This document shows positions 52,192 to 64,000 of a stretch of DNA of 64,000 nt, one piece after another (within the stretch, counting starts at the first letter, position 1; each line of letters starts with the position of its first letter). Made by a program: the position numbers and the translations under genes. The notes under the pieces are model-generated. The model searched no databases, was not told where the DNA came from, and worked only from the letters and a program-made list of their open reading frames with translations. Source of the stretch: Mixta sp. Marseille-Q2659 (GTDB lineage Bacteria > Pseudomonadota > Gammaproteobacteria > Enterobacterales > Enterobacteriaceae); assembly GCF_940807255.1 (NCBI RefSeq), contig NZ_CALNWY010000001.1:62001-126000 (forward strand), read 5' to 3'.

Positions 52192-53178
52192 TCAGTATTC
52201 AGGCATTAACCGCAGCGGCGGCTGCTGTAATACGGTATTTTGCTCTCTGAAAGACGCAATTTGTCTGCGCCAGAAATCTTCTTCCGTCATCCACGGAAAA
52301 TTACGCGGAAAGGCAGGATCCTGCCAGCGACGAACAATCCACGCCAGATAATAAACCATGCGCATAGCGCGTAAAGGTTCAATTAATGACAATTCATTAA
52401 TATCAAAGTCACGGTATTCGTTATACGCTTCCAGCAAAATATCCCACTGAATTCGCTGCTGCTGCCGATCGCCGTTGACCAGCATCCAGAGATCCTGCAC
52501 AGCAGGCCCGTTTCGGGCATCGTCTAAATCCACAAACAAAGGGCCGTCGCGCCACAAAATATTACCAGGATGGCAGTCACCATGCAGACGCAGCGGCGTC
52601 CAGCGCGTATGCCAGCACGCCTGTAATGTTTTACTCAGCTCAGCAATGCTGTCGTTTAATGTATCTTTTAACGCCGACGGCACCAGATCGCTCTGCTGTA
52701 AAACATGCGCAGGCTCTTCGATATATTCCTGCAGCCCAATTGTGGGACGAGCCGTGAATAGTCTCCGTTCACCGGTTTGATGGATGCGCCCCAAAAACCG
52801 CCCTACGCTCTCCAGCTGATCTTCATTATCTGTTTCGTATTGTCGGCCACCCAGACTGGGAAAAACGGCAAACCAGAAACCGTCATGCTGATGTAATGTG
52901 CTGCCGTTGAGCATTAGCGGCGGCGCAAGCGGCACTTCATCCTGCTCAAGTTCCAGCGCAAACTGATGTTCTTCGTTAATCTGCTCGCGGCTCCAGCGTT
53001 GTGGACGATAGAATTTAACCACGTAGCGCCGCCTCTCCTCATCGGAGAACTGGTAGACACGATTCTCGTAGCTGTTAAGTGCGGTCAGACCAGAATCGAC
53101 GCGCAATCCGGTATTCCAGAGCGCATCAACAATGGTATCGGGATTGAGGGTGTGAAAATGAAAGGCGGTGTTTTCCAT
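52192..53178 (-). CDS. srkA: Stress response kinase A (SrkA/YihE/RdoA)
   Basis: 328 residues from ATG 53178, aligned with the E. coli start; the open frame reaches 53220. A Ser/Thr kinase of the choline-kinase-like fold: LNSYENRVYQF (nucleotide loop), HGDCHPGNILW (catalytic Asp and Asn) and FVDLDDARNGPAVQDLWML (metal-binding Asp). Protects against envelope stress-linked death in E. coli. Operon with dsbA. Confidence 0.94.
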   Translation of the reverse strand: MENTAFHFHTLNPDTIVDALWNTGLRVDSGLTALNSYENRVYQFSDEERRRYVVKFYRPQRWSREQINEEHQFALELEQDEVPLAPPLMLNGSTLHQHDGFWFAVFPSLGGRQYETDNEDQLESVGRFLGRIHQTGERRLFTARPTIGLQEYIEEPAHVLQQSDLVPSALKDTLNDSIAELSKTLQACWHTRWTPLRLHGDCHPGNILWRDGPLFVDLDDARNGPAVQDLWMLVNGDRQQQRIQWDILLEAYNEYRDFDINELSLIEPLRAMRMVYYLAWIVRRWQDPAFPRNFPWMTEEDFWRRQIASFREQNTVLQQPPLRLMPEY

Positions 53179-53252
53179 CGTGCATCTCAGCTCAGTGCCA
53201 GAAGCGGGTAAGAATAACACCGATCGGTCTGCACGACAGGAAGGCGGGAAGA

Positions 53253-53522
53253 TTAATCTTTAATTATGCCGCGCGCGCGCAGCAGCGCCGTTTTAAAATC
53301 ATCTTCGTAATCTTTTTTCAGGCCGGGAATCGCTTCTTCTTTATCTTTACCGCGCATTTTCAGGTGATAGATCAGAATATCGTCGGTTAAGGTATTTAGC
53401 GGCCCCTCAAAACCTGACTCATCAGCCAGTTTTTGTAAAAATTGCAGCAGATTTAAATCTGGCTCTTCCTGCCAGGCAGGCTGTAGCAGTTCCAGAAGTT
53501 CGTTCAGTCGATGATATTTCAT
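53253..53522 (-). CDS. yihD: YihD family protein
   Basis: 89 residues from ATG 53522 ([17 protein letters not shown]), the same length as E. coli YihD; an ATG at 53534 is possible. DUF1040, small and acidic, no membrane segment. Function unknown. It precedes srkA by about 75 bases and is divergent from mobA. Confidence 0.92.
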   Translation of the reverse strand: MKYHRLNELLELLQPAWQEEPDLNLLQFLQKLADESGFEGPLNTLTDDILIYHLKMRGKDKEEAIPGLKKDYEDDFKTALLRARGIIKD

Positions 53523-53595
53523 AAGTTTGCCCATGATGATTTACTGAGCGCTACGTTAGCAGGGTTATTCCCACATTAAAAGAGAGGGCTTACGC

Positions 53596-54183
53596 GTGAG
53601 CGAACAGCGTGAAACAATATCCGGCGTTATTCTGGCCGGAGGGCGCAGCAGCCGTATGGGTGGACAGGATAAAGCGCAAATGCGGCTACAGGGCAAACCC
53701 TTATGGCAGCATGTCTGGCAGCGGCTGGCTCCGCAGGTACAGGATGTCAGCATTAGCGCCAATCGTAATCTGGAGTGTTATCAGCAAAGCCACTTACGCA
53801 TTATCAGCGATACGTTACCTGATTATCCGGGGCCACTCGCCGGTATGTTGAGTGCTTTTCAGCAAATTAACCGTCCCTGGATTGCCTTTTCTGCCTGCGA
53901 TACGCCTTTTATTCCTGAAGATTACGTCATTCGCCTTTGGCAGCAAAAACGACAGGCTCCCGCGGTCTGGGTACGTTCGCATGAGCGCGATCATCCTGCG
54001 CTGTCATTAATTCATCGTGAAGTGGTTCCTGAGCTGACACGCTATCTGGCGAGCGGCGAGCGTAGGGTGATCTATTTCTTACAGCACATTGGAGGTCTTG
54101 CGGTGCCGTTTCACGATAACGAGCTGGCATTCGTGAATATCAACACGCCTGAAGAACTGCTGCATTACGAGAGAAAAATTTAA
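53596..54183 (+). CDS. mobA: Molybdenum cofactor guanylyltransferase MobA
   Basis: 195 residues, GTG start. Couples GMP to molybdopterin to make the bis-MGD cofactor. The nucleotide-binding ILAGGRSSRMGGQDKA loop, DYPGPLAGMLSA and the C-terminal FVNINTPEEL are typical. Shares a base with the mobB start (TAATG). Confidence 0.95.
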   Translation: MSEQRETISGVILAGGRSSRMGGQDKAQMRLQGKPLWQHVWQRLAPQVQDVSISANRNLECYQQSHLRIISDTLPDYPGPLAGMLSAFQQINRPWIAFSACDTPFIPEDYVIRLWQQKRQAPAVWVRSHERDHPALSLIHREVVPELTRYLASGERRVIYFLQHIGGLAVPFHDNELAFVNINTPEELLHYERKI

Positions 54184-54692
54184 TGTTGCCCGTATTGGCT
54201 ATCGCCGCCTGGAGCGGAACCGGAAAAACAACGCTGCTCAGGCAGCTTATCCCTCTTTTAAAAGCGCAAGGCATCCGCACCGGGCTTATCAAGCATACTC
54301 ACCATAATATGGATGTGGATACGCCGGGCAAAGACAGCTATGAGCTGCGTAAAGCTGGCGCCAATCAGGTTCTGGTCGCCAGTCAGCAACGCTGGGCGTT
54401 AATGACTGAAACACCTGATAATGATGCAATAGACTTTAATTTTTTAATAAGTCGCATGGATGCACGTTCGCTGGATCTTATTTTGATTGAAGGTTTTAAG
54501 GATGAGCCGATTCCGCGTATTGTTTTATGTCGCGATCGTAGTGAGGAAGAGATCGGAACCTTGCTGGATGCACATGTGATCGCCGTGGCCAGTAATCGTC
54601 CGCTTAACGTTTCTGTGCCTTTATTAGATCTGAACGATCCATCGCAAATCACAGCTTTTATTATTCAATGGATTAAGGAAGGTAAAACCTGA
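54183..54692 (+). CDS. mobB: Molybdopterin-guanine dinucleotide biosynthesis adaptor MobB
   Basis: 169 residues. P-loop AAWSGTGKTTLLRQLIPLL at the start and KHTHHNMDVDTPGKDSYELRKAGA typical of MobB. A GTP-binding partner of MobA, not strictly needed. The 94 bases to the rrn terminator contain a nearly pure G+C patch (54751-54780, with palindrome CCGGCGCCGG). Convergent with the rRNA operon. Confidence 0.95.
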   Translation: MLPVLAIAAWSGTGKTTLLRQLIPLLKAQGIRTGLIKHTHHNMDVDTPGKDSYELRKAGANQVLVASQQRWALMTETPDNDAIDFNFLISRMDARSLDLILIEGFKDEPIPRIVLCRDRSEEEIGTLLDAHVIAVASNRPLNVSVPLLDLNDPSQITAFIIQWIKEGKT

Positions 54693-54786
54693 AATCAGGC
54701 ACGTTCTTCTGGAACAAGACAGGGAGGCGGGCGTGACGGGATAAAAAAACGGCGGCGGGCCGGGCCGGCGCCGGACGGCGCACACG

Positions 54787-54812
54787 AAAAAGCCTCAGCT
54801 TTCGCTGAGGCT
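54787..54812 (-). terminator. rRNA operon terminator
   Basis: Minus strand AGCCTCAGC-GAAA-GCTGAGGCT with a U-run, a GNRA tetraloop stem 15 bases past 5S rRNA, as in E. coli rrn terminators. Confidence 0.93.
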
Positions 54813-54826
54813 CCGTCGCTGGTTTG

Positions 54827-54946
54827 ATGCCTGGCAGTTCCCTACTCTCGCATGGGGAGACCCCACACTACCATCGGCGCTGCGGCGTTTCACTTCTGAG
54901 TTCGGCATGGGGTCAGGTGGGACCACCGCGCTCTCGCCGCCAGGCA
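54827..54946 (-). rRNA. rrf: 5S ribosomal RNA
   Basis: 120 nt; minus strand starts TGCCTGGCGGC and ends CTGCCAGGCAT, with CCCATGCCGAACTCAGAAGTG inside except for normal variation. Ends pair as helix I. Last gene of the operon. Confidence 0.98.
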
Positions 54947-55036
54947 AATTCTGTTTTCCCCCGCCGCCTTCCGGCCACGCGGGATATATCCGTTAACAAG
55001 CTGAAGCTCTCAGTCCCAAAACGCCTGTGGCGTTGT

Positions 55037-57939
<2,903 letters not shown>

Positions 57940-58116
57940 TCACAACCCACAGGCGTCTTGCAACGCTTGCGTGCGTGAGTATTGAGAGAATCGTGAACAG
58001 TTTCATTACGAAAGCTGTTCCGTTTTCAATTTTCAGCTTGTTTCCGGATTGTTAAAGAGCAAAACTTCACAGTACATTCGCAAATGCACTCTGGAGTGTT
58101 CATCAACCGAAGTTGA

Positions 58117-58192
58117 TGGTGGAGCTAAGCGGGATCGAACCGCTGACCTCCTGCGTGCAAGGCAGGCGCTCTCCCAGCTGAGCTATAGCCCC
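58117..58192 (-). tRNA. alaT: tRNA-Ala (UGC)
   Basis: 76 nt, minus strand GGGGCTATAGCTCAGC ... CCTTGCACG (anticodon TGC) ... TTCGATCCCGC ... ACCA encoded. In the 16S-23S spacer. Confidence 0.98.
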
Positions 58193-58305
58193 AGATGTGT
58201 TCGTAAAACCCGCGAAGAACCGTAATTCTTTTTCAGGCAAGGCGTACGTGCGGGACGTTTATCGTGATAAACGACCGTGCGTGTAACGCAGCATGAGAAA
58301 GAATT

Positions 58306-58382
<77 letters not shown>

Positions 58383-58453
58383 GCCGGGGTTTTACTGCTC
58401 AATACTTCTATCAGACAATCTGTGTGAACACTGCACGGCGGGATAGTGCATGG

Positions 58454-59995
<1,542 letters not shown>

Positions 59996-60117
59996 AAAGT
60001 CTGATGCTCAAAGAAAAACGTCGTAATGAATTACGTGTTCACTCTTCAAGACTTGATACTGCAAGATTTTTTTTGCGTATCCCGTCCGTGAGTGCCCACA
60101 CAGATTGTCTGATAAAT

Positions 60118-60129
60118 TGTTAAAGAGCG
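60118..60129 (-). promoter_or_regulatory. rrn leader boxA antitermination site
   Basis: Minus strand CGCTCTTTAACA, the boxA core bound by NusB/S10. The leader that follows (AATTTATCAGACAATCTGTG) is the conserved enterobacterial 17S processing region. Confidence 0.85.
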
Positions 60130-60168
60130 GTGCGACCGGCGCTTCGTGCCGTTGTCGCGAGGTGGCGT

Positions 60169-60196
60169 ATATTACGCTTTCCTCTTTCAGAGTCAA
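60169..60196 (-). promoter_or_regulatory. rrn promoter P2
   Basis: Minus strand TTGACT (60191-60196), 16 bases, TAATAT (60169-60174). Confidence 0.85.
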
Positions 60197-60290
60197 CCTC
60201 TTTTTCAGAAGTTTTTCTCCGGCGATTCAGAACTGCTGAACCACTCAACACCGCGTGGCGTAAGCCGTTGTGCCGTGTCGATGGAGGCGC

Positions 60291-60318
60291 ATTATAGGGA
60301 GTTCTTCCGGCCTGACAA
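60291..60318 (-). promoter_or_regulatory. rrn promoter P1 with AT-rich UP element
   Basis: Minus strand TTGTCA (60313-60318), 16 bases, TATAAT (60291-60296), then a GCGCC discriminator typical of ppGpp-sensitive rRNA promoters. An A/T run at 60321-60338 just upstream would be the UP element. P1 and P2 are 122 bases apart. Confidence 0.9.
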
Positions 60319-60399
60319 GTGCTAATTGCAAAAAAAATCCTGAACGCTCACATTTCATACATAACGTGTACAAACCGCGCGTTTTGTTAGCTAAACGCT

Positions 60400-60428
60400 A
60401 AAAAAATAGGCCTTGCGGCCTATTTTTT
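60400..60428. terminator. Terminator after clpB
   Basis: AAAAAAATAGGCC-TTGC-GGCCTATTTTTT, strong stem with A- and U-runs, 5 bases past the clpB stop. Stops clpB transcripts before the rrn promoters. Confidence 0.92.
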
Positions 60429-60432
60429 ACTT

Positions 60433-63006
60433 TTACTGATGAGCAACGATAACGCCGTCGCGTACATCTATATGAATGGTTTTGCCCGGAAGCAGTTGTC
60501 CCGACAAGATTTGCTGTGCCAGCGGGTTTTCTACCTGTTGCTGAATCGCGCGTTTTAACGGACGAGCCCCGTAAACCGGATCGTAACCGTTCTGCCCCAA
60601 TAGCTTCAGGGCTTCTTCTGACATATTTACCGTAAAGCCGCGCTCTTCCAGGCGTTTATACAGCCGTTGCAGCTGGATGCCAGCAATAGAAGCAATATGT
60701 TTCTCGCCCAGCGGATGGAACACCACCACTTCGTCGATGCGGTTAACAAACTCTGGACGGAAATGATGGCCAACAACCGTCATCACCAGATCTTTCATCG
60801 CGCTATAGTTCAGCTCACCGAAACGTTCCTGAATCAGATCGGAACCCAGGTTAGAAGTCATTATTACCACGGCATTGCGGAAATCGACTGTCCGTCCCTG
60901 CCCATCCGTCAGGCGTCCATCATCCAGCACCTGCAGTAAGATGTTAAATACATCAGGATGCGCTTTTTCCACTTCATCCAGCAGAATCACTGAGTAAGGC
61001 CGACGACGTACGGCTTCCGTGAGATAGCCGCCCTCTTCATAACCGACATAGCCCGGAGGCGCGCCCACCAGTCGTGAAACGGAATGTTTTTCCATAAACT
61101 CTGACATATCGATACGCACCATGGCGTCATCACTGTCAAACAGGAAATTAGCCAGCGCTTTGCATAGCTCGGTTTTACCTACCCCTGTTGGACCCAGGAA
61201 CAGGAAAGAACCAATTGGACGGTTCGGGTCGGATAATCCTGCGCGGCTACGGCGTATAGCATTGGCAACGGCCTCTACCGCTTCATCCTGCCCGATAACA
61301 CGCTGATGCAGATCCTGTTCCATACGCAGCAGTTTCTCACGCTCACCTTCCATCATGCGGGCGACAGGAATGCCGGTCCAGCGCGCCAGCACATCTGCAA
61401 TCTCAACATCCGTTACGCGGTTACGCAGCAAACGCATGGTTTTCCCTTCGGACTGCGTGGCTGCCGCCAGTTGTTTTTCCAGCTCAGGTATTTTGCCGTA
61501 CTGCAATTCAGACATTCGGCCCAGATCGCCAGAGCGACGTGCCTGTTCCAGCGCGATTTTCGCCTGTTCCAGTTCCGCTTTAATGGTCTGCGTGCCAGAG
61601 AGCGACGCTTTTTCCGCTTTCCACTCTTCTTCCAGCTCGGCGTATTCGCGCTCTTTTTGGTTAAGCTCATCCTCAAGCATTTCAAGGCGCTTCAGGCTGG
61701 CCTCATCCGACTCTTTCTTCAGCGCCTGCTGCTCCAGCTTCAGCTGAATAACGCGGCGTTCCAGACGATCCAGCGCCTCTGGTTTAGAGTCGATTTGCAA
61801 ACGAATGCTGGACGCGGCCTCGTCGATCAGGTCAATGGCTTTATCCGGCAGCTGGCGATCGGCAATATAACGATGCGACAGCGTGGCGGCAGCAACAATG
61901 GCCGGATCGGTAATTTGCACATGGTGATGCAGCTCATAACGCTCTTTCAGGCCACGCAAAATAGCGATGGTATCTTCAACGCTGGGCTCAGCAACAAACA
62001 CCTTCTGGAAACGGCGCTCCAGCGCAGCATCTTTTTCAATATACTGACGATACTCATCCAGCGTGGTCGCGCCAACGCAGTGCAGTTCACCACGCGCCAG
62101 CGCAGGCTTCAACATATTGCCCGCATCCATCGCGCCGTCGGCTTTGCCCGCGCCAACCATAGTATGCAGTTCGTCAATAAACAGAATGACGTTGCCTTCC
62201 TGTTTAGAGAGATCGTTCAGTACGCCTTTCAGTCGTTCTTCGAATTCACCGCGATATTTCGCACCGGCCACCAGCGATCCCATATCCAGCGCCAGGACGC
62301 GACGGCCTTTTAAGCCTTCCGGCACTTCACCGTTGACGATACGCTGCGCCAGTCCTTCAACAATCGCGGTTTTACCCACCCCAGGTTCGCCAATCAGCAC
62401 TGGGTTATTTTTGGTACGACGCTGCAGCACCTGAATAGTACGGCGGATCTCTTCATCACGGCCGATAACCGGATCGAGTTTGCCCTGCTCCGCGCGTTCA
62501 GTCAGATCGATGGTGTATTTTTTCAGTGCCTGGCGCTGATCTTCAGCCCCTTGATCGTTCACGCTTTCCCCTCCACGCATTTGTTCGATAGCTTTCGTCA
62601 GCTTGTCGTTAGTGGCGCCGGCGGATTTCAGCAAATCAGCCAGCGAGCCGCGCGAATCAAGGGCAGCCAGAACAAATAATTCTGATGATATAAAATTGTC
62701 GCCGCGCTTTTGCGCCAGCTTGTCGCACAGGTTGAGTACCCGTACCAGATCGGCAGAAGGCTGAACGTCGCCGTCAGCACCTTCTACCTGTGGCAGACGG
62801 CTGATAGCCTGCTCCACACCGTTACGTAATCCGCCAACATCCACGCCTGCCGTAGTCAGTAAAGGACGGACAGTGCCGCCTTCCTGATTGAGCAAAGCAC
62901 TCATCAAGTGAAGAGGTTCAATGAATTGGTTATCGCGCCCAAGGGCGAGGGATTGAGCATCGGCGAGCGCAAGCTGGAATTTGTTAGTAAGACGATCCAG
63001 ACGCAT
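60433..63006 (-). CDS. clpB: ATP-dependent chaperone ClpB
   Basis: 857 residues from ATG 63006 with GGGAGGA upstream; an in-frame TTG four codons earlier lies on the ribosome site. Clp-N repeats (about 1-140), first AAA+ ring with Walker [10 protein letters not shown], the M-domain coiled coil (about 410-520, rich in Glu/Lys/Leu), second AAA+ with GPTGVGKTE, and the ClpB C-terminal domain. Dissolves aggregates with DnaK. A sigma32 promoter precedes it. Confidence 0.98.
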   Translation of the reverse strand: MRLDRLTNKFQLALADAQSLALGRDNQFIEPLHLMSALLNQEGGTVRPLLTTAGVDVGGLRNGVEQAISRLPQVEGADGDVQPSADLVRVLNLCDKLAQKRGDNFISSELFVLAALDSRGSLADLLKSAGATNDKLTKAIEQMRGGESVNDQGAEDQRQALKKYTIDLTERAEQGKLDPVIGRDEEIRRTIQVLQRRTKNNPVLIGEPGVGKTAIVEGLAQRIVNGEVPEGLKGRRVLALDMGSLVAGAKYRGEFEERLKGVLNDLSKQEGNVILFIDELHTMVGAGKADGAMDAGNMLKPALARGELHCVGATTLDEYRQYIEKDAALERRFQKVFVAEPSVEDTIAILRGLKERYELHHHVQITDPAIVAAATLSHRYIADRQLPDKAIDLIDEAASSIRLQIDSKPEALDRLERRVIQLKLEQQALKKESDEASLKRLEMLEDELNQKEREYAELEEEWKAEKASLSGTQTIKAELEQAKIALEQARRSGDLGRMSELQYGKIPELEKQLAAATQSEGKTMRLLRNRVTDVEIADVLARWTGIPVARMMEGEREKLLRMEQDLHQRVIGQDEAVEAVANAIRRSRAGLSDPNRPIGSFLFLGPTGVGKTELCKALANFLFDSDDAMVRIDMSEFMEKHSVSRLVGAPPGYVGYEEGGYLTEAVRRRPYSVILLDEVEKAHPDVFNILLQVLDDGRLTDGQGRTVDFRNAVVIMTSNLGSDLIQERFGELNYSAMKDLVMTVVGHHFRPEFVNRIDEVVVFHPLGEKHIASIAGIQLQRLYKRLEERGFTVNMSEEALKLLGQNGYDPVYGARPLKRAIQQQVENPLAQQILSGQLLPGKTIHIDVRDGVIVAHQ

Positions 63007-63016
63007 GATTCCTCCC

Positions 63017-63088
63017 AATACAGGTCAAAATGCTACTGGAGATGAAATGAGGTCGACCCTCAGAATTTCAAGATGTTTGACCTGTATT
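63017..63088. repeat. Perfect 13-bp inverted repeat framing the clpB promoter
   Basis: AATACAGGTCAAA at 63017-63029 and TTTGACCTGTATT at 63076-63088, 46 bases apart. The arms sit on either side of the sigma32 promoter, one upstream of the -35 and one in the 5' untranslated leader just before the ribosome site. Could be a dimeric operator pair or allow DNA looping. No known factor is assigned. Confidence 0.6.
63045..63072 (-). promoter_or_regulatory. Sigma32 heat-shock promoter of clpB
   Basis: Minus strand CTTGAA (63067-63072), 14 bases, CCTCATTT (63045-63052), close to the sigma32 consensus CTTGAA-N13/14-CCCCATNT. Start expected near 63038, about 32 bases before the ATG. Confidence 0.85.
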
Positions 63089-63131
63089 ATGGTGAAAAAA
63101 AGCGCACCCTGGATCGTCTTGTGGCGTAAGG

Positions 63132-63863
63132 TTATATCAGCCAGATCAAAGTTGCCATACGCCCGGTAGTACCGCTGCGTCGCCAGGAGAAAAAATGAGC
63201 AGATTCATGCCATGTACAGCGTCCACCCCCGCTAATTGCGCTGACCCCTTGCGCCATTAAACGTTGACGCGCCAGCAGCCACAAATCAGCATAAAACTTT
63301 GCACCAACGGGACGGAAAGCCTTCTCCGCCTGCGGATCGTGCGCAATAAAAGCGGCCCGGACTTCCGCACCGACTTCAAATGCCTCTGGCCCTATCGCCG
63401 GCCCCAGCCAGACATAAATGTCCTGAGGCCGAGCGGAAAACTGCCGCAGCGTATTTTCCAGGACGCCAGCACAGAGACCGCGCCAGCCCGCATGGGCCGC
63501 CGCGACCTCTTTTCCATCGACGGAGCAGAAAAGCACAGGCAGGCAATCCGCCGTCATTACTGCGCAAACCGTATTGGGCTGGTTGCTCCAGACCGCATCG
63601 GCCCGGCGCGTGGCCGGCATCGTCCCGTCAAGGCGCACCACGTCCGTTCCGTGTACCTGCTCCAGCCAATAAGGCATCGCAGGCAGTTCAACCATATCAA
63701 CCAGACGTTGCCGGTTAGCCTGAACCGCTTCCGGCCGATCGCCGACGTGATCGCCAAGGTTAAGCGAATCCCAGGGCGCCGCGCTGACGCCGCCCGCACG
63801 CGTGGTGCTATAAGCGCGTACCGTGGCGGGTACCGGCCAGTCAGGAACAATCAGCTCGCTCAT
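63132..63863 (-). CDS. pgeF: PgeF/YfiH family protein (laccase-domain, purine nucleoside phosphorylase-like)
   Basis: 243 residues. CNF1/YfiH fold with metal ligands in EQVHGTD, MTADCLPVLF and AAAHAGWRGLCAGVLE. In E. coli YfiH edits misincorporated L-Ser in the peptidoglycan precursor UDP-MurNAc; related enzymes act on adenosine. Overlaps the rluD stop (ATGA), the usual rluD-pgeF-clpB order. Confidence 0.93.
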   Translation of the reverse strand: MSELIVPDWPVPATVRAYSTTRAGGVSAAPWDSLNLGDHVGDRPEAVQANRQRLVDMVELPAMPYWLEQVHGTDVVRLDGTMPATRRADAVWSNQPNTVCAVMTADCLPVLFCSVDGKEVAAAHAGWRGLCAGVLENTLRQFSARPQDIYVWLGPAIGPEAFEVGAEVRAAFIAHDPQAEKAFRPVGAKFYADLWLLARQRLMAQGVSAISGGGRCTWHESAHFFSWRRSGTTGRMATLIWLI

Positions 63864-64000
63864 AGCCAGTCCAGCTGATCTTTGAACGCTTCCGTATCAG
63901 CTTTTAGCGCATCGATTAAATCAACCATATCCTGCGGCAACGGCGCATGCCATTCCATCTCAATACCGGTAATCGGATGATAGAGACGCAGCATCGTCGC
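63860..64000 (-). CDS. rluD: 23S rRNA pseudouridine synthase RluD, 3' end only
   Basis: The last 46 codons before the TGA; the rest lies beyond the window. The ending ATMLRLYHPITGIEMEWHAP ... DQLDWL matches the E. coli RluD C-terminus. RluD makes pseudouridines 1911/1915/1917 of 23S rRNA. Confidence 0.93.
   Translation of the reverse strand, partial: ATMLRLYHPITGIEMEWHAPLPQDMVDLIDALKADTEAFKDQLDWL

Noticed and set aside
60008-60196. 62-codon minus-strand frame before 16S rRNA
   Set aside because: It is the rRNA leader with boxA and 17S processing stems, not a coding sequence.
61306-62313. 335-codon open frame on the plus strand
   Set aside because: Lies wholly antisense to clpB, whose full conserved protein is on the other strand; composition is that of a shadow frame.

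Overview
The window is a chromosomal segment of a member of the Enterobacterales, close to oriC in E. coli terms. Nearly every protein has an obvious E. coli counterpart (gmk-rpoZ-spoT-trmH-recG, glnA-glnL-glnG, typA, polA, dsbA, clpB), the small RNAs Spot 42 and CsrC are present, and the rrn operon is of the Ile-Ala type. A Klebsiella/Serratia-type LPS core locus (WabG/WabH/WabN/WaaE), the lost genes next to polA and recG, and the rearranged order would fit Erwiniaceae (Pantoea, Erwinia, Mixta). The genus is inference and cannot be fixed by reading alone. No CRISPR array, prophage or insertion sequence was seen.

Layout. (1) 1-11.5 kb: LPS core locus. It holds a cut-off glycosyltransferase, waaL (O-antigen ligase) and wabN (deacetylase) on the minus strand, then wabH, a GT9 transferase, waaH, waaQ, wabG, waaA and waaE on the plus strand, ending in coaD. 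(2) 11.5-19.6 kb: housekeeping block mutM, rpmG, rpmB, radC, coaBC, dut, slmA, pyrE, rph, yicC, interrupted by a decayed ABC-permease tail and an AT-rich stretch. (3) 19.6-23.1 kb: a small accessory island between yicC and yicG. It holds a frameshifted OB-fold (YgiW-like) gene, an SRPBCC protein, an orphan colicin-type immunity gene and a Wzx-like flippase. (4) 23.2-35 kb: yicG, ligB, the gmk-rpoZ-spoT-trmH-recG operon, xanP and yicH. (5) 35-54.7 kb: an 87-88 min block in inverted order relative to E. coli: fabY, dtd, yihY, yihX, typA, glnALG, yshB, hemN, yihI, csrC, engB, spf, polA, dsbA, srkA, yihD, mobAB. (6) 54.8-60.4 kb: a complete rRNA operon on the minus strand. (7) 60.4-64 kb: clpB, pgeF and the end of rluD, which in E. 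coli lie beside another rRNA operon.

How the parts work together. The first region builds and caps the LPS core: WaaA adds Kdo, WaaE, WaaQ and WaaH decorate the heptoses, WabG/WabH/WabN make the outer-core GalA-GlcN, and WaaL adds O-antigen. The middle regions cover nucleotide supply (dut, pyrE, gmk, xanP), the stringent response, nitrogen control with a complete sigma54/NtrC promoter, and DNA replication and repair. The most interesting points are the orphan immunity gene, the homopolymer frameshift, an unannotated 59-residue membrane protein directly upstream of hemN, a DnaA-box/GATC cluster upstream of polA, an inverted repeat framing the clpB heat-shock promoter, and two rearrangement junctions, one at the rRNA operon.
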